Source of the DNA: Symsagittifera roscoffensis
Lineage: Eukaryota > Xenacoelomorpha > Acoela > Convolutidae
Direction: 5' to 3'
Length of the DNA: 64,000 bases
Assembly (NCBI RefSeq): GCF_963678635.1
Contig: NC_087062.1
Span: 64,331,253-64,395,252 of the forward strand
Positions 33,015-44,039 of this stretch are shown piece after piece. The notes under the pieces are model-generated. The model was not told the DNA's origin and made no database searches. It was given only the letters and a program-made list of their open reading frames with translations. A program made the translations under genes and the position numbers. Within the stretch, counting starts at the first letter, position 1. Each line of letters begins with the position of its first letter.

Positions 33015-34180
33015 GCCGACAACTTGGATTCCTCCATCGCTCAAATTGCCACCCAGCCAACCTCCAAACTCAAATCCCAATTATCCCACTTTTTGCTTTC
33101 CCACCACCCGATTTTCCAATTATTAATATATCATCAAGCACGAATTCTGATACTAACTCAGATATTTCAGTTTTTCATACTATCTCACAATTTAGTAACG
33201 CAAATGTAGAAACCCCCGACGAATTTGCAGAATCCGAACCATCTCCTTCTACCCATACCCAGACCAACTCCTCAGTTTTTCCGCAGCCCCCTTTTTAACC
33301 CATCTAATCCACTCATCCACTCTCATCCCTTTCCACTCCTTCTTACGCTTCCCAAGTAACCCCAACCTATTCTCCATTTCATTCCGACAGATCACAAAAT
33401 AACTCCCCAGATACCATCCAAATTTCCGCAGAACTCGACAATTTTATAACCTTACAACAACAGTTAATACGATCCAACACCCTTACACTACATCAACTAT
33501 CATCCACAATAACATCCTCAAATCCACCAACTCCTACACACTCTTCAGCTTACACTCCATCATTAGCACAATCATCCACATCCACTGAAACACCTACCAG
33601 TACTAACCGAGCTTATCGCACTTTTAAACAAAAATTCCCAAATCATCCATTCCCAACCAAACCCGGAACAGCCCGAGAATACATCAACCACCCAGAACAC
33701 ACAAATACGACAAATTTTCTAGATATCAACCTACCATCATTTCCGCAATATACATTAAATACACCTACCATTGCTAACGAAACACGAAATTTTGTTGATG
33801 AGCACGTTCTAATGCCAACACTCCATTGGACAGCTTATTATCATTATACTAACCCCCTCTGCCTACCATTAGCTAATACTACTGAAAGTATCAAGAAAAA
33901 TAAAAACATGTTATATAGACTAACCACAACACTAACACCTCGACAATTTACTTACGTTGGATATAAAAAATTATTAAAAACATTCACCGCACCCCGAGCT
34001 AACAATTTTGCAATAGAACACTACGATCATAATATCATCCGCCCTAATCAAGATCAATTTTTAGATGAAGACCGCTTCGCAAACCCGCAACTATCAGAAA
34101 AATTTTTCATCAAAACGTCATATGTATTTACGCTTAATATTTTGATAGAAAGCATGATCATATTATTTCAGAATCACTAG
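33011..34180 (+). pseudogene. Post-env ORF B, about 390 codons with two nonsense codons
   Basis: A single frame runs from the ATG at 33011 to 34180, interrupted only by two TAA codons close together (33296-33305). The first 250 residues are Ser/Thr/Pro-rich and probably disordered. The C-terminal 130 look folded: HVLMPTLHWTAYYHYTNPLC, ending SYVFTLNILIESMIILFQNH, with a hydrophobic tail that could be a membrane span. The 33812 ATG lies within this frame. No family was recognised. Its preservation argues that the element maintained a gene downstream of env. Confidence 0.4.
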
Positions 34181-34707
34181 TTGATATTCAAGCATACGAG
34201 AGCTTCTATGACAAATTTCAGTCATTTTCACTAACGTTTCACTTTCTTTCACCACAGGAACGCGATTTGCACTGTTCCCACGATCTTATGTGACGCACTA
34301 AACAAACGCACCCATATACATATTATCGTTTTATACAAAATCATTTTGATTTGCACACTCCATCAAGACAACCTCACCATTGTTTTCAGTTTCTTAACTC
34401 AAAATACACGTCACCATTTTTTCTAAATTTTACATATTGCTTTAAAGATACTAACCTACACGGCATCCTCCGCAACTATGACCCAGTTACCCAAATGTAT
34501 ATATTCTGTCCCATCACAAAGACCTTCAACGCCGAAGAATCAAGACCCTTCCTTATCCCGCATGAATTTATCACACCTATTGAAATACCCATATTAGAAT
34601 TCATTCACAATACTAAATTTAACCATAAAATAAATAACCTCATCCAAAACACACCTTACGAGTTCGCAGTAGGCACAGAAGAACTAAACACCATCAAGGC
34701 ACTCTAA
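34181..34707 (+). pseudogene. Post-env ORF C
   Basis: The frame 34351-34707 (118 codons) follows shifted open sequence from about 34160. It has aromatic- and Cys-containing, folded-looking segments (FLNSKYTSPFFLNFTYC, NYDPVTQMYIFCPITK) and ends EELNTIKAL before TAA. It may be the C-terminal continuation of ORF B through a frameshift. No known domain. Confidence 0.35.
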
Positions 34708-36813
34708 TTGCTTTGGCCACTGCTACAAACTAAAAACACCATACGCATACTAGTCAAGTTACTAACAACATCAGACATGATTCACGACATCTTCCCCCAC
34801 GGCTTTTTCCCAGAAGACTAAGGTAACTATAGTTTAAAATACTTTTAACTAATAAATTCAAATGTATACTAACCATTTTTTATCAATGTTTGATTTATTC
34901 TTTTAGTCTTCACACCACAATCATCTACAAAACAGAAAAGACAAATAAAAATACAAACTTGTTAAAATATATTCAAACTCCTTAATCTTTAGCACTAAAT
35001 AATGTAGTAAAATTCATACCCATTGTAGTAATTTCATCTATAAACTATTTCCCCACGAAGCAGTAAAATTGAATACGATGAAAATTTATAATTTGAAACT
35101 TCCCCAAAACGTAGTAAAATTCAAATTCAATGCAATCAATTCATAAAATGAGAAAACAGTACTAACCTTTTCATTTTTTTCATTGATTCGCACAAGAATT
35201 CTATCCAAACTCGCACAGCTCGCCCACGAAGAATTGTTTAAATAATGATTTTAAGTTTCAAGCTTTCACTATAAACAACTCTAACACACGATAACAAGTT
35301 TCAAAGTTTCCTTTAACACGGTTGGAAAGGAATTATATACTAAACCAAACTAACCAACGCAGCTTACTAAACACCACAAATCATAAAATAACAGCATGAC
35401 TAAGAAAAGAAAACCAACGATACCCAAACCGGATTAACCCAGCTTAAAACTGGATAATTTATTCTTTTGAAGACTATTATAAAGTCAAGGGTGAGTAACT
35501 CTTCCGAATAACTGAACTAAAACAAAACGCTTTTGTGAAAACGACTAACTAAGTTCATGATTAAAAAACCAAATTAACATAAGTTTATAAAATGTAAATC
35601 ATACTTTGCAGTATATAGATCATACACAACAACAAAGACGAACATCCAAAGACTAGATGATCCCATCACACTCGCACAAAAGAATGGCTAAACACAACCG
35701 ACATGCCATCCACAATCACGACTCAAAGGATTTAGAGTACGACTTGACTTCGCAGAAAAGGACTTCATTGAACTAGACCAATGACCACCTCGATGCTCAA
35801 GTATACGTACAGGTCCAAGTTACAAGGCATCCCTTCCAAACACGATCTTCACGCCATTCCCAGACGAGGCTGCACACAAAACAGTTCTCTAATAATACAG
35901 AAAAACCTGACATAGCAAACCATTTTGAAATCGGATTGATTTCATTGGGGATCACAGTCGTTGTCGAATGACGCAATAATAACTTCCTATCCCTGATTCC
36001 AGCGTCCTGGAACGTTCTTCCTCAAGAGGAACCGGATAAGAAAATGATGTTCGCCAAATACCAACGTTCATCATCCATCCTTCAAATTGCAGAGAAGAAA
36101 TATTGTTCTAAAAACTCTGTAAACCCCGGATGGGTGGAACCTGATCTAAACAACATTTTATTATTGGATAAATTAGATATTTTACCACTGTAAAATATTT
36201 AATATTAACCAATCATAATCCATCCAACTAACAACCCTTTTATTTTTAAGTGCTGAAATTACTTGTAGTTTCAGCACCAGAGAGATTTGAATTTAACTTA
36301 GAAATTAGTTGCCTCTCCAAGAGAACTTCAGCGGACGCAATAAGCCAGTATACTCTAGATCTATTGAGCCTAGCAGAGACTAGTTAAACACCCTGAGACT
36401 AGTAGATATAAGAGTAAGATTAAGATCGGTATTAGACTAAGAAGTTGCACTAATCTATCCGGCCGAAAATAAGATAGCGTGACGAGCAGACGGTGTACCC
36501 TATCCGAAATTACTCTATGAGTTAACCAAAAGGACCTAACTCACAGCGTGAAAAAAAGTACTCTGTTAGCTATAGTTCCTTCCACCCTTGAGGGGTGGTC
36601 GGAAACAAAGCTCTTTTGTTATGTTTTCTTTTCTAAACCACTATGCTGTGTTAAAGGCGAACTTGAACGACTACCGTTCTTATTTGCTGTTTTAAAGTGT
36701 CTTTACTGCCAGTGATATTTCACTATATTCATTGTTTCTTATACTATTGAAATCTCTCAGCTGTCCGTTCAAACTTTAAAATTTGTTTTTGCGATTTACG
36801 AAGAAAAAAGTTC
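34708..36813. other. Non-coding region 3' of the large element
   Basis: No credible ORF. A/C-rich, G-poor sequence continues to about 36240 and then changes to a mixed, more G-containing composition (36290-36660). This change may mark the 3' end of the element or an LTR. No sequence matching 19068-20000 was found by eye, so no LTR is called. AGAGAGATTT (36280-36289) and AAATCTCTC near 36762 form a weak inverted pair. Confidence 0.4.
36250..36277. repeat. Perfect 9-bp-arm hairpin
   Basis: GTGCTGAAA (36250-36258) and TTTCAGCAC (36269-36277) are exact reverse complements around a 10-nt loop. It lies at the composition change after the large retroelement and could be a terminator or LTR-edge structure; function is not established. 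Confidence 0.7.
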
Positions 36814-37127
36814 TCAACTTGGAATATGTTGTTGATGAAACCTTTTTTTACAAAAATTTTTAAATAAGGGAAGCCAAATTAGGCACCGTATAACCTCAAA
36901 ATAATACCAAAGGTTATTGGGGAGCGGTGGATAAGTAGTCACGTCTCCGCCGCCTATCAATCGAAAAGTCGGATATGGAGGCCCATTAACCATATGGAGG
37001 CCCATCAGCTCAAAAAAATTAACCATCAAAATTGAATAAAATTCTTAAGCCGGGGCACAGCAGCTGTTCGCCGTGGTGAGCTGAACAGCTCGTATGCTGG
37101 TCATTTCTCTTGTGGATAAATCGTCTT

Positions 37128-38333
37128 AGCTTGGCGTAATGCCCGATCAATCAACTTGAAATTCAATTAAAATCAACCATACCTGCAATGAGTGCCCATG
37201 GTTTTTATTTGATTAAAATTGATTTCTGAGACCAAAATAATCCATTACAATCATTGCAGAAGTAAAATTCAGACCACGAAATTGGTTATATTGACTTTAA
37301 AATCAATTTTTTTTTGAAAAAAAACTAATCCGTTATAATCCTTTAAAATTGATTGAACTGCATTTTTGCTCTGAAATCGTTAACTGGAAAACATAATCGG
37401 AGATTATAACCGGTTGCTTTTGAAATAAAAATCAAAACGATTTTGCAAATTTTGCCAGAAATTATGAGCCATGTCTTTTTTATGTTATAACAATCAAAAC
37501 AGGTAAAAAACAAATGCCTTCAACCGATCCCATCCCCATGTTTATTTTAATTTAACACGAACTAAAACCCTCACCACAGGTTACAATTAACCATACCCCC
37601 CCCCCCCAGTCTTTTTACAACTGAAAGTAGGGGGCTCACGCCCCTCCCCCAGTTTAATCCCCCACATTTTTTAACAAAAAGTCCAACCCCTCAAGTTTTT
37701 AACCCCCCACCACGTTCAGTAAACTGGAAGGGGCGTAAACTGGGGAGGGGTAAGCAATGAGGGGGGGGGGGGGGGGGGGGCAAGCTGGGGAGAGACCGTT
37801 GTTTAAAGAGGTGGTGGAGTTCACATGGAGTCACCTCCCCCCTCCCCCTTTCAACCATTTTCCTACCCCTATTCAATCATTAGGTAACTCCTTTCAATCA
37901 TTAAACCCCCACTTGAAAGACCCCCCACTTGATAGTGGGCGAAGAATGGCAATGGTAAAACTGGGCGAATGGTGATTTTTTTTACCGGCGATGGTAATAA
38001 ATAGAATGAAACAACATGTTGAACTGTCAAATTGAAAAAGTACAGAAAACTTAAATATGTAAAATTTTTGTGAAAAATAAAAGCTTATGAAACTTAATAC
38101 GTAATAATTGCTCTAAACAAAAAATGGGATAACTTTGAAAAAAATGCGAATTGAATGAGTAACTTCTTTAGAATGATTCTATTATGATGGATTATATTGA
38201 TATAAAAAATATAACGATAATTATCATTTTTTAATGGATTATAATCGATTATTTTGTAATTTTATAATTACTGACAATAAAATGACAATATAATCTATTG
38301 TGATCCATGGGCGATTGATTCGGGCAGTAAGCT
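37128..38333. mobile_element. TIR-bounded non-autonomous element, 1.2 kb
   Basis: The left end reads AGCTTGGCGTAATGCCCGAT (37128-37147) and continues CAATC. The right end, on the minus strand from 38333, reads AGCTTACTGCCCGAATCAATC, so the ends match with small indels. The inside is non-coding and AT-rich, with C and G runs (37596-37606, 37760-37781) and dense ATTATAATCGATT-like segments. A purine/pyrimidine-skewed core gives spurious open frames at 37691-37975. Superfamily undetermined. Confidence 0.5.
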
Positions 38334-39117
38334 TTGATAGGTGACAAGTTATTTTGATGAATTCCGAAACTGGCCTCCAGAATTTTTCAGTCAATTATTT
38401 TTACATCGTAGACAACACCTTATTGTTTGTAAGAAAAACTGCTATAAATTTGCAACGGTCAACAAATGTTGTTCCATAATTTTACATTTGCTTAATGTTT
38501 CAATATTCAGTCAGTTTGTATTAGCGATGAAAAAATGCGTTATTTTGGCATTCCGAATTACCAATAATCCACTTGCTGTTTATAACAGATGTTTTCAATT
38601 CCTTTATTCTATTTGGCGCATTGATGAAAACAACAGGACAAAACTGAAACAATTGTTTTTTTTCTTCATAACCAAACGCAGTCATAAATTATTATTGCCA
38701 ATTCACAAAATTCCATAACGACTTGTTTATCCTATTTTTAGTGCATCAGATGCATTTGTGACTAACCAGTGACTTTCAATCTATTATGAAAAAGCAATAA
38801 GCAAACTTTTTTCTTGTTATTAGTAATAATTTGTGTTTTACGTTTTATATAAGCTGCCTAATTGTTTGTTGTTCTGTAATACTACAATTTTCCTATCAAA
38901 ATTGAAAATTTAATTCGTTATCAAGTTTGATTTCAAAAAGTTCTCATGAAAACGTTTTGAGTGTAAAAACATATTCGACAATTTCATGTTTTTTTAAGTG
39001 TCCACCACTCACTTCTATCAAATATTTTGAGACCATTTTCAATTTCATCGTAATTTTTTTACAAAAACTTGAAGGTGATTTTTTCAAATAAATCAGTTAT
39101 AATCAGTTCGTTTTAAT
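38334..39117. other. Upstream region of the claudin-like gene
   Basis: A 125-codon frame is open at 38341-38718 but has no domain and the composition of the flanks, so it is not called. The promoter of the tetraspan gene presumably lies here; no clear TATA-type site was distinguished in the AT-rich sequence. Confidence 0.4.
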
Positions 39118-42100
39118 ATGGAGGACGTTACACATATCATAACTGTGATTGTTATGGCCATAGCAGAAGTTGTGACCCTGATAACGTCATGTCTGGCATT
39201 GGGTGGGGGCAACTGGGCGGAGACAGTGTCGGAACAGGGGGACTATTTTGCGAGGGTGGACAACAGACAGAGCATCAGTTATCTCGACAGTAACAGAATC
39301 CACTCTGTCGGCATGTGGAGGTTTTTCATGATGGGAGACTATGACTCAACGCCTCTCCCAATCAGAGGTAATTTAGTCGGCTCTTTTCGAGTATATCCCA
39401 GATATTATAATAGTATTCGTTTTCTGATCATTGAAAAAACCCGAAATGATCCAAACTTTTTGTCGATAAAAAATATCTGTGAAAATTTCCACATCCATTA
39501 GGTAGTTGCCTCTTAAGTTGTTCTAACAACTACTCCGTTCCGATTCATTCAATTCAAAAAAATTTGACAGCAATCGGTGTGAAAGTCAGCCAGAACGTTG
39601 TATAGCTTACGCGTATGTACAGATAATTCTTTTTTCTGATCATTAAAACTTAACTGTTGCTTTGCTTAAGACGCTTGAGAAAGAGAGAGTTATTTCATAT
39701 TTCTCAAAAAAAATAATAACTGATGAATTTCATTGTTCAGATCTTAAATATTTACATTGAAAATTTAGAACCTCATAAACATGTAGCTCAAATAAGAAAA
39801 AAATTCGGTTCGTCATGCATATCTTACAGAACAATCAGCAAGGTTTTATATGCAGTGCTATAAATCGAAGTAGCATACTGAAACATTGGTTGGATATATT
39901 GCTTTAAAATGTAATAGCTACTTTTTATCTAGAAGTTGTTTTGTGTTGTATGATTTTGATATATAATTACTAAATTTTTTCTCGATACCGTCGATTGTTT
40001 CAGAAAAACAATCTAAGTCATTTTTGGCTTTTTGGGATTATCCAGTGGTTGCCAAATAACTTTGCGTGGTGAGTTTTCTTATATTAGCGTGTTACCATAA
40101 TCTGAGTTTTGAGTGTCGTTTTATGCCATCTATTGTTAAAGTTTTTCAAGCTCACTTTCTATAATTTTAACGTATTTCAGTTCTCTATGTAGGTTTGTAT
40201 CATTAGCAGAAAAATGATTTCAAAGTTCTGTTGGTCTTCAGGAAGACCATATATAAAGAACAGGAAAAGAATTGAGCTAATTACTGATCCTTTTGGGACT
40301 ACAGTTTCCACAGTTTTGATGTTTGACAAGGCACCTTGAGGGCAAACAAGGCAAACAAACTGTTTTCTTGAACAAGGTTACTGAACAGGGCCATTTAACC
40401 CATGCATTTGGTATGATGCAAGTAGAATTGATTGATCAAATAGAAACTTACAATACAGACTTTTTCTCTGTTTTCTCTCTAAAATATTTCTTAGGAGATC
40501 CACTATTTTTATCCTTAATTGGTACTAAAACTGCTTTTCATGCATCTTTTGCTTTTCAGATCCTGAGCTACAGATGGGAACAGCCATCTATCTTCTGTCG
40601 ATGGCTTCAGGCTGCCTGGTGATCACTATCCCCTCCTACCAAATACTGGGCATCAGACCCTCCTGCATCATTATGTCTGGCGCAGTCTTCTGGATTAGCT
40701 TCTTCCAAGGTAAGCTTTCAGAGCCTAATTTGATTTTTTTCAACAAGAAGAACTTTGGCAAAGTTAAAAATAAGTATTTTTAAAGGAGGAATCCAAATTG
40801 AATGAAGCATATTAATAAATTGAATAAGAATATTAATAATAAGAAAAAAACCAACCGAAATTACTTTCCAGATATTTCCCGTATCGACGTTTCCGTTGTG
40901 TTTCTTTTTATTACAATTAATTTTTCGTAGTTGTGTTCCTGTTGACTGCCGCTCTTGTTGTGGGCAGTTACTTCCAAAACACCTTCGAGTACCAGTCTTT
41001 CGGTTACTCCCACAGCCTCGCATGGGTCTCCTTCGCATTCTCCCTCTGTACTTTTGCAGCTGCTACCTTCAAACTGTACTGGACATTAAACCGGCACAAA
41101 CACGAACCAGACACCGACCAAAAAATCAAGAGTCCAGAAAATACTCAAAGGTATCAATACAAAGCTTTGAAATTTTAATCAAAAATTAAAAGAGTAGTCT
41201 GACCAGGGGCGGATCTAGGATTTTCTCGAGGAGGGGCGGATTTTCGGAACATTTTCGGAAATTTTGACGACCTTTTTTTTAGGTCGACCATATTGATTTT
41301 TAGGTCGACCATATTGAGGTCGACCATAGTGTTTGGGCAAAATTTTCTGCGCCGCAGACGAACTTTTGAAAATACAGGTCAAAAAAGCCGTTTTTGGGCA
41401 CTTTTTGGAAAATTTTGACAAAAAATCGCGTTTTTTTGGCGCGCGCTCCCCCTCAAAGTTACTGTATATTGGAGCCGAAGGCGCCTTTAGAAAAATTTTA
41501 GGGCCAGTTGGCCAAAATTGGTTTTCTTAAAAAATACCAAAAGGGGGACCCTTTGGATCGACATGGGGTCGAATCCCTTGGGGGGGGGGTCGAATCCCCT
41601 TCTTCCAAAAAAAATCTGCCCGAGTCTGACTTTTGAAGTTTTCAGTGAAGTCGAAAAAATTTGCAAAATGAAAATAAAAACCACAACAATTTTTTGGTTT
41701 GTAGATATTTCATCCTTAGTTTCAATTTTTTATTCAAGCACTTCAAATATCTTATCTTACTTTTGAAAAACATTCTGAGAAAATTAAGATATAAATAGAA
41801 ACAAAGTATTATCTCTGAAATAGTCTTCAAAACTGTAAATTGTGCAGCAGTTTTTAGCCCCGCCCTCTCCTTCCATTTCTGGTTGCTTCATGTGTACATT
41901 TTTATGACAATAATTCTTGGCTGACCAACCGTCAAACTTTTCTTAAGGCTGTTATTTACTAGTTCTGAAGGGTTGTTGAAACTATGCTTAACATGGTGAT
42001 CTAGGTTATCAGCAGAAATCAAACATTCAAAGGGCTGACGGTAAAAGTGTTCAAAAAATTCTTCCAGAAAACTGTCAAACATTCCAGCGCACGCCACCGA

Positions 42101-42335
42101 TTTCAGGCAACAGTTTTTTTAGTTATTCGATTTCAGATTGCGTGAAATGTCTCCTCGAAGTGTCCTGAGTGAGCAACGAGAATTTTCTGGGCCTGGAATG
42201 CGAGGAGAAGCTCCAATTGACTCCCCCCGAAGTTTGAACAGCATGAGACGGATGTCATTTGAAGATAGACCACCGTCAGTTCCTGCTCCGATGCGACCTG
42301 ACTACTACATGGATCAGCCCTATTCAAGAGCTTAA
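39118..42335 (+). CDS. Claudin-superfamily tetraspan membrane protein, four exons
   Basis: Exons 39118-39367, 40560-40709, 40931-41150 and 42137-42335 join in consistent phases (1, 1, 2) to 819 nt, 272 aa. The donors AGAG|GTAATT, CAAG|GTAAGC and CAAAG|GTATCA and the acceptors TTTTCAG, TTCGTAG and TTTCAG are sound. Four hydrophobic spans fall at about residues 6-28, 90-110, 114-155 (two closely spaced) and 165-190. Extracellular loop 1 has W (GGGNWAE) and VGMWRF, like the W...GLW pattern of claudin/PMP22/EMP proteins, but the usual Cys pair after GLW is missing. The cytoplasmic tail is long, basic and Ser/Pro/Arg-rich, ending YSRA without a PDZ-binding YV. It probably acts at cell junctions or as a claudin-like regulator; the subfamily is unresolved. 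Confidence 0.75.
40180..40312 (-). pseudogene. LINE reverse transcriptase scrap in intron 1
   Basis: Minus-strand reading gives VVPKGSVISSILFLFFIYGL followed by PEDQQ, matching the VPQGS-LGPLLFLIYINDLP block of non-LTR (jockey/CR1-like) RTs. About 20 residues later, in a shifted frame, FSANDTNLHREL matches the F-DDT motif with Asn for the first Asp. Only this palm segment survives, inside intron 1 of the claudin-like gene and opposite to it. Confidence 0.6.
41215..41640. repeat. Dispersed repeat copy in intron 3 of the claudin-like gene
   Basis: Starts CAGGGGCGGATCTAGGA, a tip sequence commonly seen on non-autonomous DNA transposons. It contains three AGGTCGACCAT(A) units (41281-41330) and the GGCGCGCGCTCCCCCTCAAA block. 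The same order of blocks occurs at 7600-7925. A matching inverted right tip was not found. It interrupts no exon. Confidence 0.5.
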
Positions 42336-43553
42336 AATTCTGAGATACAAATAGTTAATCATTTGAGATTCCCCTTCCCGAAGAAATTCAAGAATAACTT
42401 GATCTATTGAGGGAACCATCCATTTCAATGAAATAAGGAATTTTGAAGTGAATTTTTACAAAAAAAAACATCTATAAGACTTTCGAAAACGATCAACATC
42501 TCCAATTGAGTCCATGTTACATCATTTCATACTCATTTAAAATCATTTTAGAAACTTAAATGTTTAAAGTTCTTCGAAATTAGCTTTTGATCTAATGACT
42601 GTGTAAAATCAGCTCAAGGTTTGTTTCTTAGATAGTATAGTGTTCACAAAAGAATTCAATTGAATCGATTCAGTATAGTTTTTCAAGCTGATATTGTTGA
42701 AGAAAGATTACAGCAGGGAGAAAGCTTGCAAAAACTGACCGACTAGGTGAAACCTAAAATGTTCTGACTAACCTACAATATCAGTTTTAAATCTGATACA
42801 AACTCACTGGCTGAAAAAAAAATCGACAGCGTATTTTACCAACAAACATGAAATGTCGTGTACTGATTGATTTTTGACAAGTTTCGCAAATACAAAGTAC
42901 AAAACCCTAATTTTTTTCAACACACGTAAAAGTACAACATCAGGCTGAAAAACCAATAATCAGTGCAATGCATTGAAATTATTTAAATTGCTATACGGTT
43001 TTTGGTTATGGGAAAAAATAGTGAAAACTGATAAACAAAGTAAGAAAAAATAAATTTCTCCAAATTTTCGCTAAAATTTCTGTTTTAAAGGAAAAAAATA
43101 AGCTGTTTTTTATAGAAAAATTTGTAAGCAGAAAGTTCACAGACGGTAGAGATATAGCTCAAAGCTTCTTGAAAAACGATAAGCAGAAAAAAACAGCTGT
43201 TTTGTATGTGAAAAAAGGCTGTTTAAGACTAAAAAGCTGTTTTTTATATGAATGTTTGTAAACACAAAATTCACAGATGTTAAACACATAGCTCAAAGAT
43301 TCTTGAAAAACGATAACCACGAAAAACACAAAGAATAACCAGTAGAAAATTAAAAATTGAGTTCATTAGGTCCCTCGAGCTAAATTTTGGACAAAATCAG
43401 TTCAAGTTGCTAATAATTAGGCTGTTTCTTTTCGAAAAATGCGTAGCGGAGTTCGAGGTCCTAACTAACCCCAGTTAGTCTTCTGTTTTTTTTATTGGAC
43501 TCCAAAATATCTTTTTTTGTTGTGATCTATTTTGATAAAATAAAAGTTTCAGC
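42336..43553. other. Intergenic, no gene recognised
   Basis: AT-rich non-coding sequence. It includes an approximate tandem duplication of about 115-130 bp at 43102-43220 and 43228-43335, sharing AAGCTGTTTTTTATA, the TTCACAGA.G block, ATAGCTCAAAG and TTCTTGAAAAACGATAA. Confidence 0.55.
43102..43335. repeat. Diverged tandem duplication, about 125-bp unit
   Basis: Two successive units share AAGCTGTTTTTTATA, a TTTGTAA(G/A)CA segment, TTCACAGA, ATAGCTCAAAG and TTCTTGAAAAACGATAA in order. Confidence 0.6.
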
Positions 43554-43947
43554 TCACACAACTTGAGAAGGATCTCCAATACAGTTGGTCGCTGAGCCGA
43601 TGTCGTTTGTCGATTCAAAGTAATTGTCCATGTAAAAGTTGGCAAAAGCACGCGGTTGTACTTTGGGGTAACCCGTTGAATTTTTTTTTGCACAATTGCG
43701 AAGAGCGTAGGTGAAGCAAATTGGAGAACATTTTGTCCCAAACTTACAAAGATTATACTTGGAGAGTTGAGGCTTTTACTCTCCCCAAAGCAAGCAAAGG
43801 AAATTGCGGTTTTTTTGCCGAAATTTCCTGGTTTGTTTGGGCTGATTTCTCCATGCTGGAAAAGAAGCCAACCAGTTGATGGTTATAAAGTAGTCCAAAT
43901 TCATAGCTGTTGTCGTTCTTAGTGATTGTACGTCGTATCGTTTCCAT
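43554..43947 (-). pseudogene. BEL/Pao reverse transcriptase remnant
   Basis: Two minus-strand pieces. 43947-43753 begins METIRRTITKNDNSYEFGLL, like the start of the BEL/Pao RT domain (gryevGLLW). 43742-43554 reads FGTKCSP...YALRNCAKKN and then FANFYMDNYFEST, the BEL/Pao form of the RT active-site block (FYMDDYLDS) with Asn for the second Asp. The central fingers and palm between them are deleted. No LTRs were recognised nearby. This is an eroded fossil of a third LTR-retrotransposon superfamily in the window. Confidence 0.6.
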
Positions 43948-44039
43948 GGCTGACTATAATTTTCGGGGATGTTCCACTAGGTTCCATTAATCAAAAAGAA
44001 AACTCGTCATTGCCAGAACAAGATTGAAAAAAAAAATTG

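Larger units (their letters stand above)
20034..34707 (+). mobile_element. Large env-bearing Ty3/gypsy-like element, decayed
   Basis: The order pre-gag ORFs, gag with a zinc knuckle, aspartic protease, RT, RNase H and integrase C-terminus defines a Ty3/gypsy pol. It is followed by small membrane ORFs, a Pro/Ser-rich ORF, an env-like glycoprotein and a post-env ORF. All lie on the plus strand and share an extreme low-G composition, so they appear to form one unit. Most reading frames are broken by only one or two stops or frameshifts, which points to recent decay. The coding span of about 14.7 kb far exceeds the usual 5-8 kb of Ty3/gypsy elements. LTRs were not recognised by eye, so the true ends are unknown. 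Confidence 0.7.

Noticed and set aside
36250-36780. Possible 3' LTR of the large element
   Set aside because: No matching 5' copy could be found by eye in 19068-20000, and the weak inverted pair at its edges is not enough for a call.
37691-37975. Gly- and Pro-run proteins on either strand
   Set aside because: Produced by the G and C homopolymer runs inside a non-coding TIR element.
38341-38718. 125-codon open frame upstream of the claudin-like gene
   Set aside because: No ATG at the frame start, no domain, and AT-rich flank-like composition.
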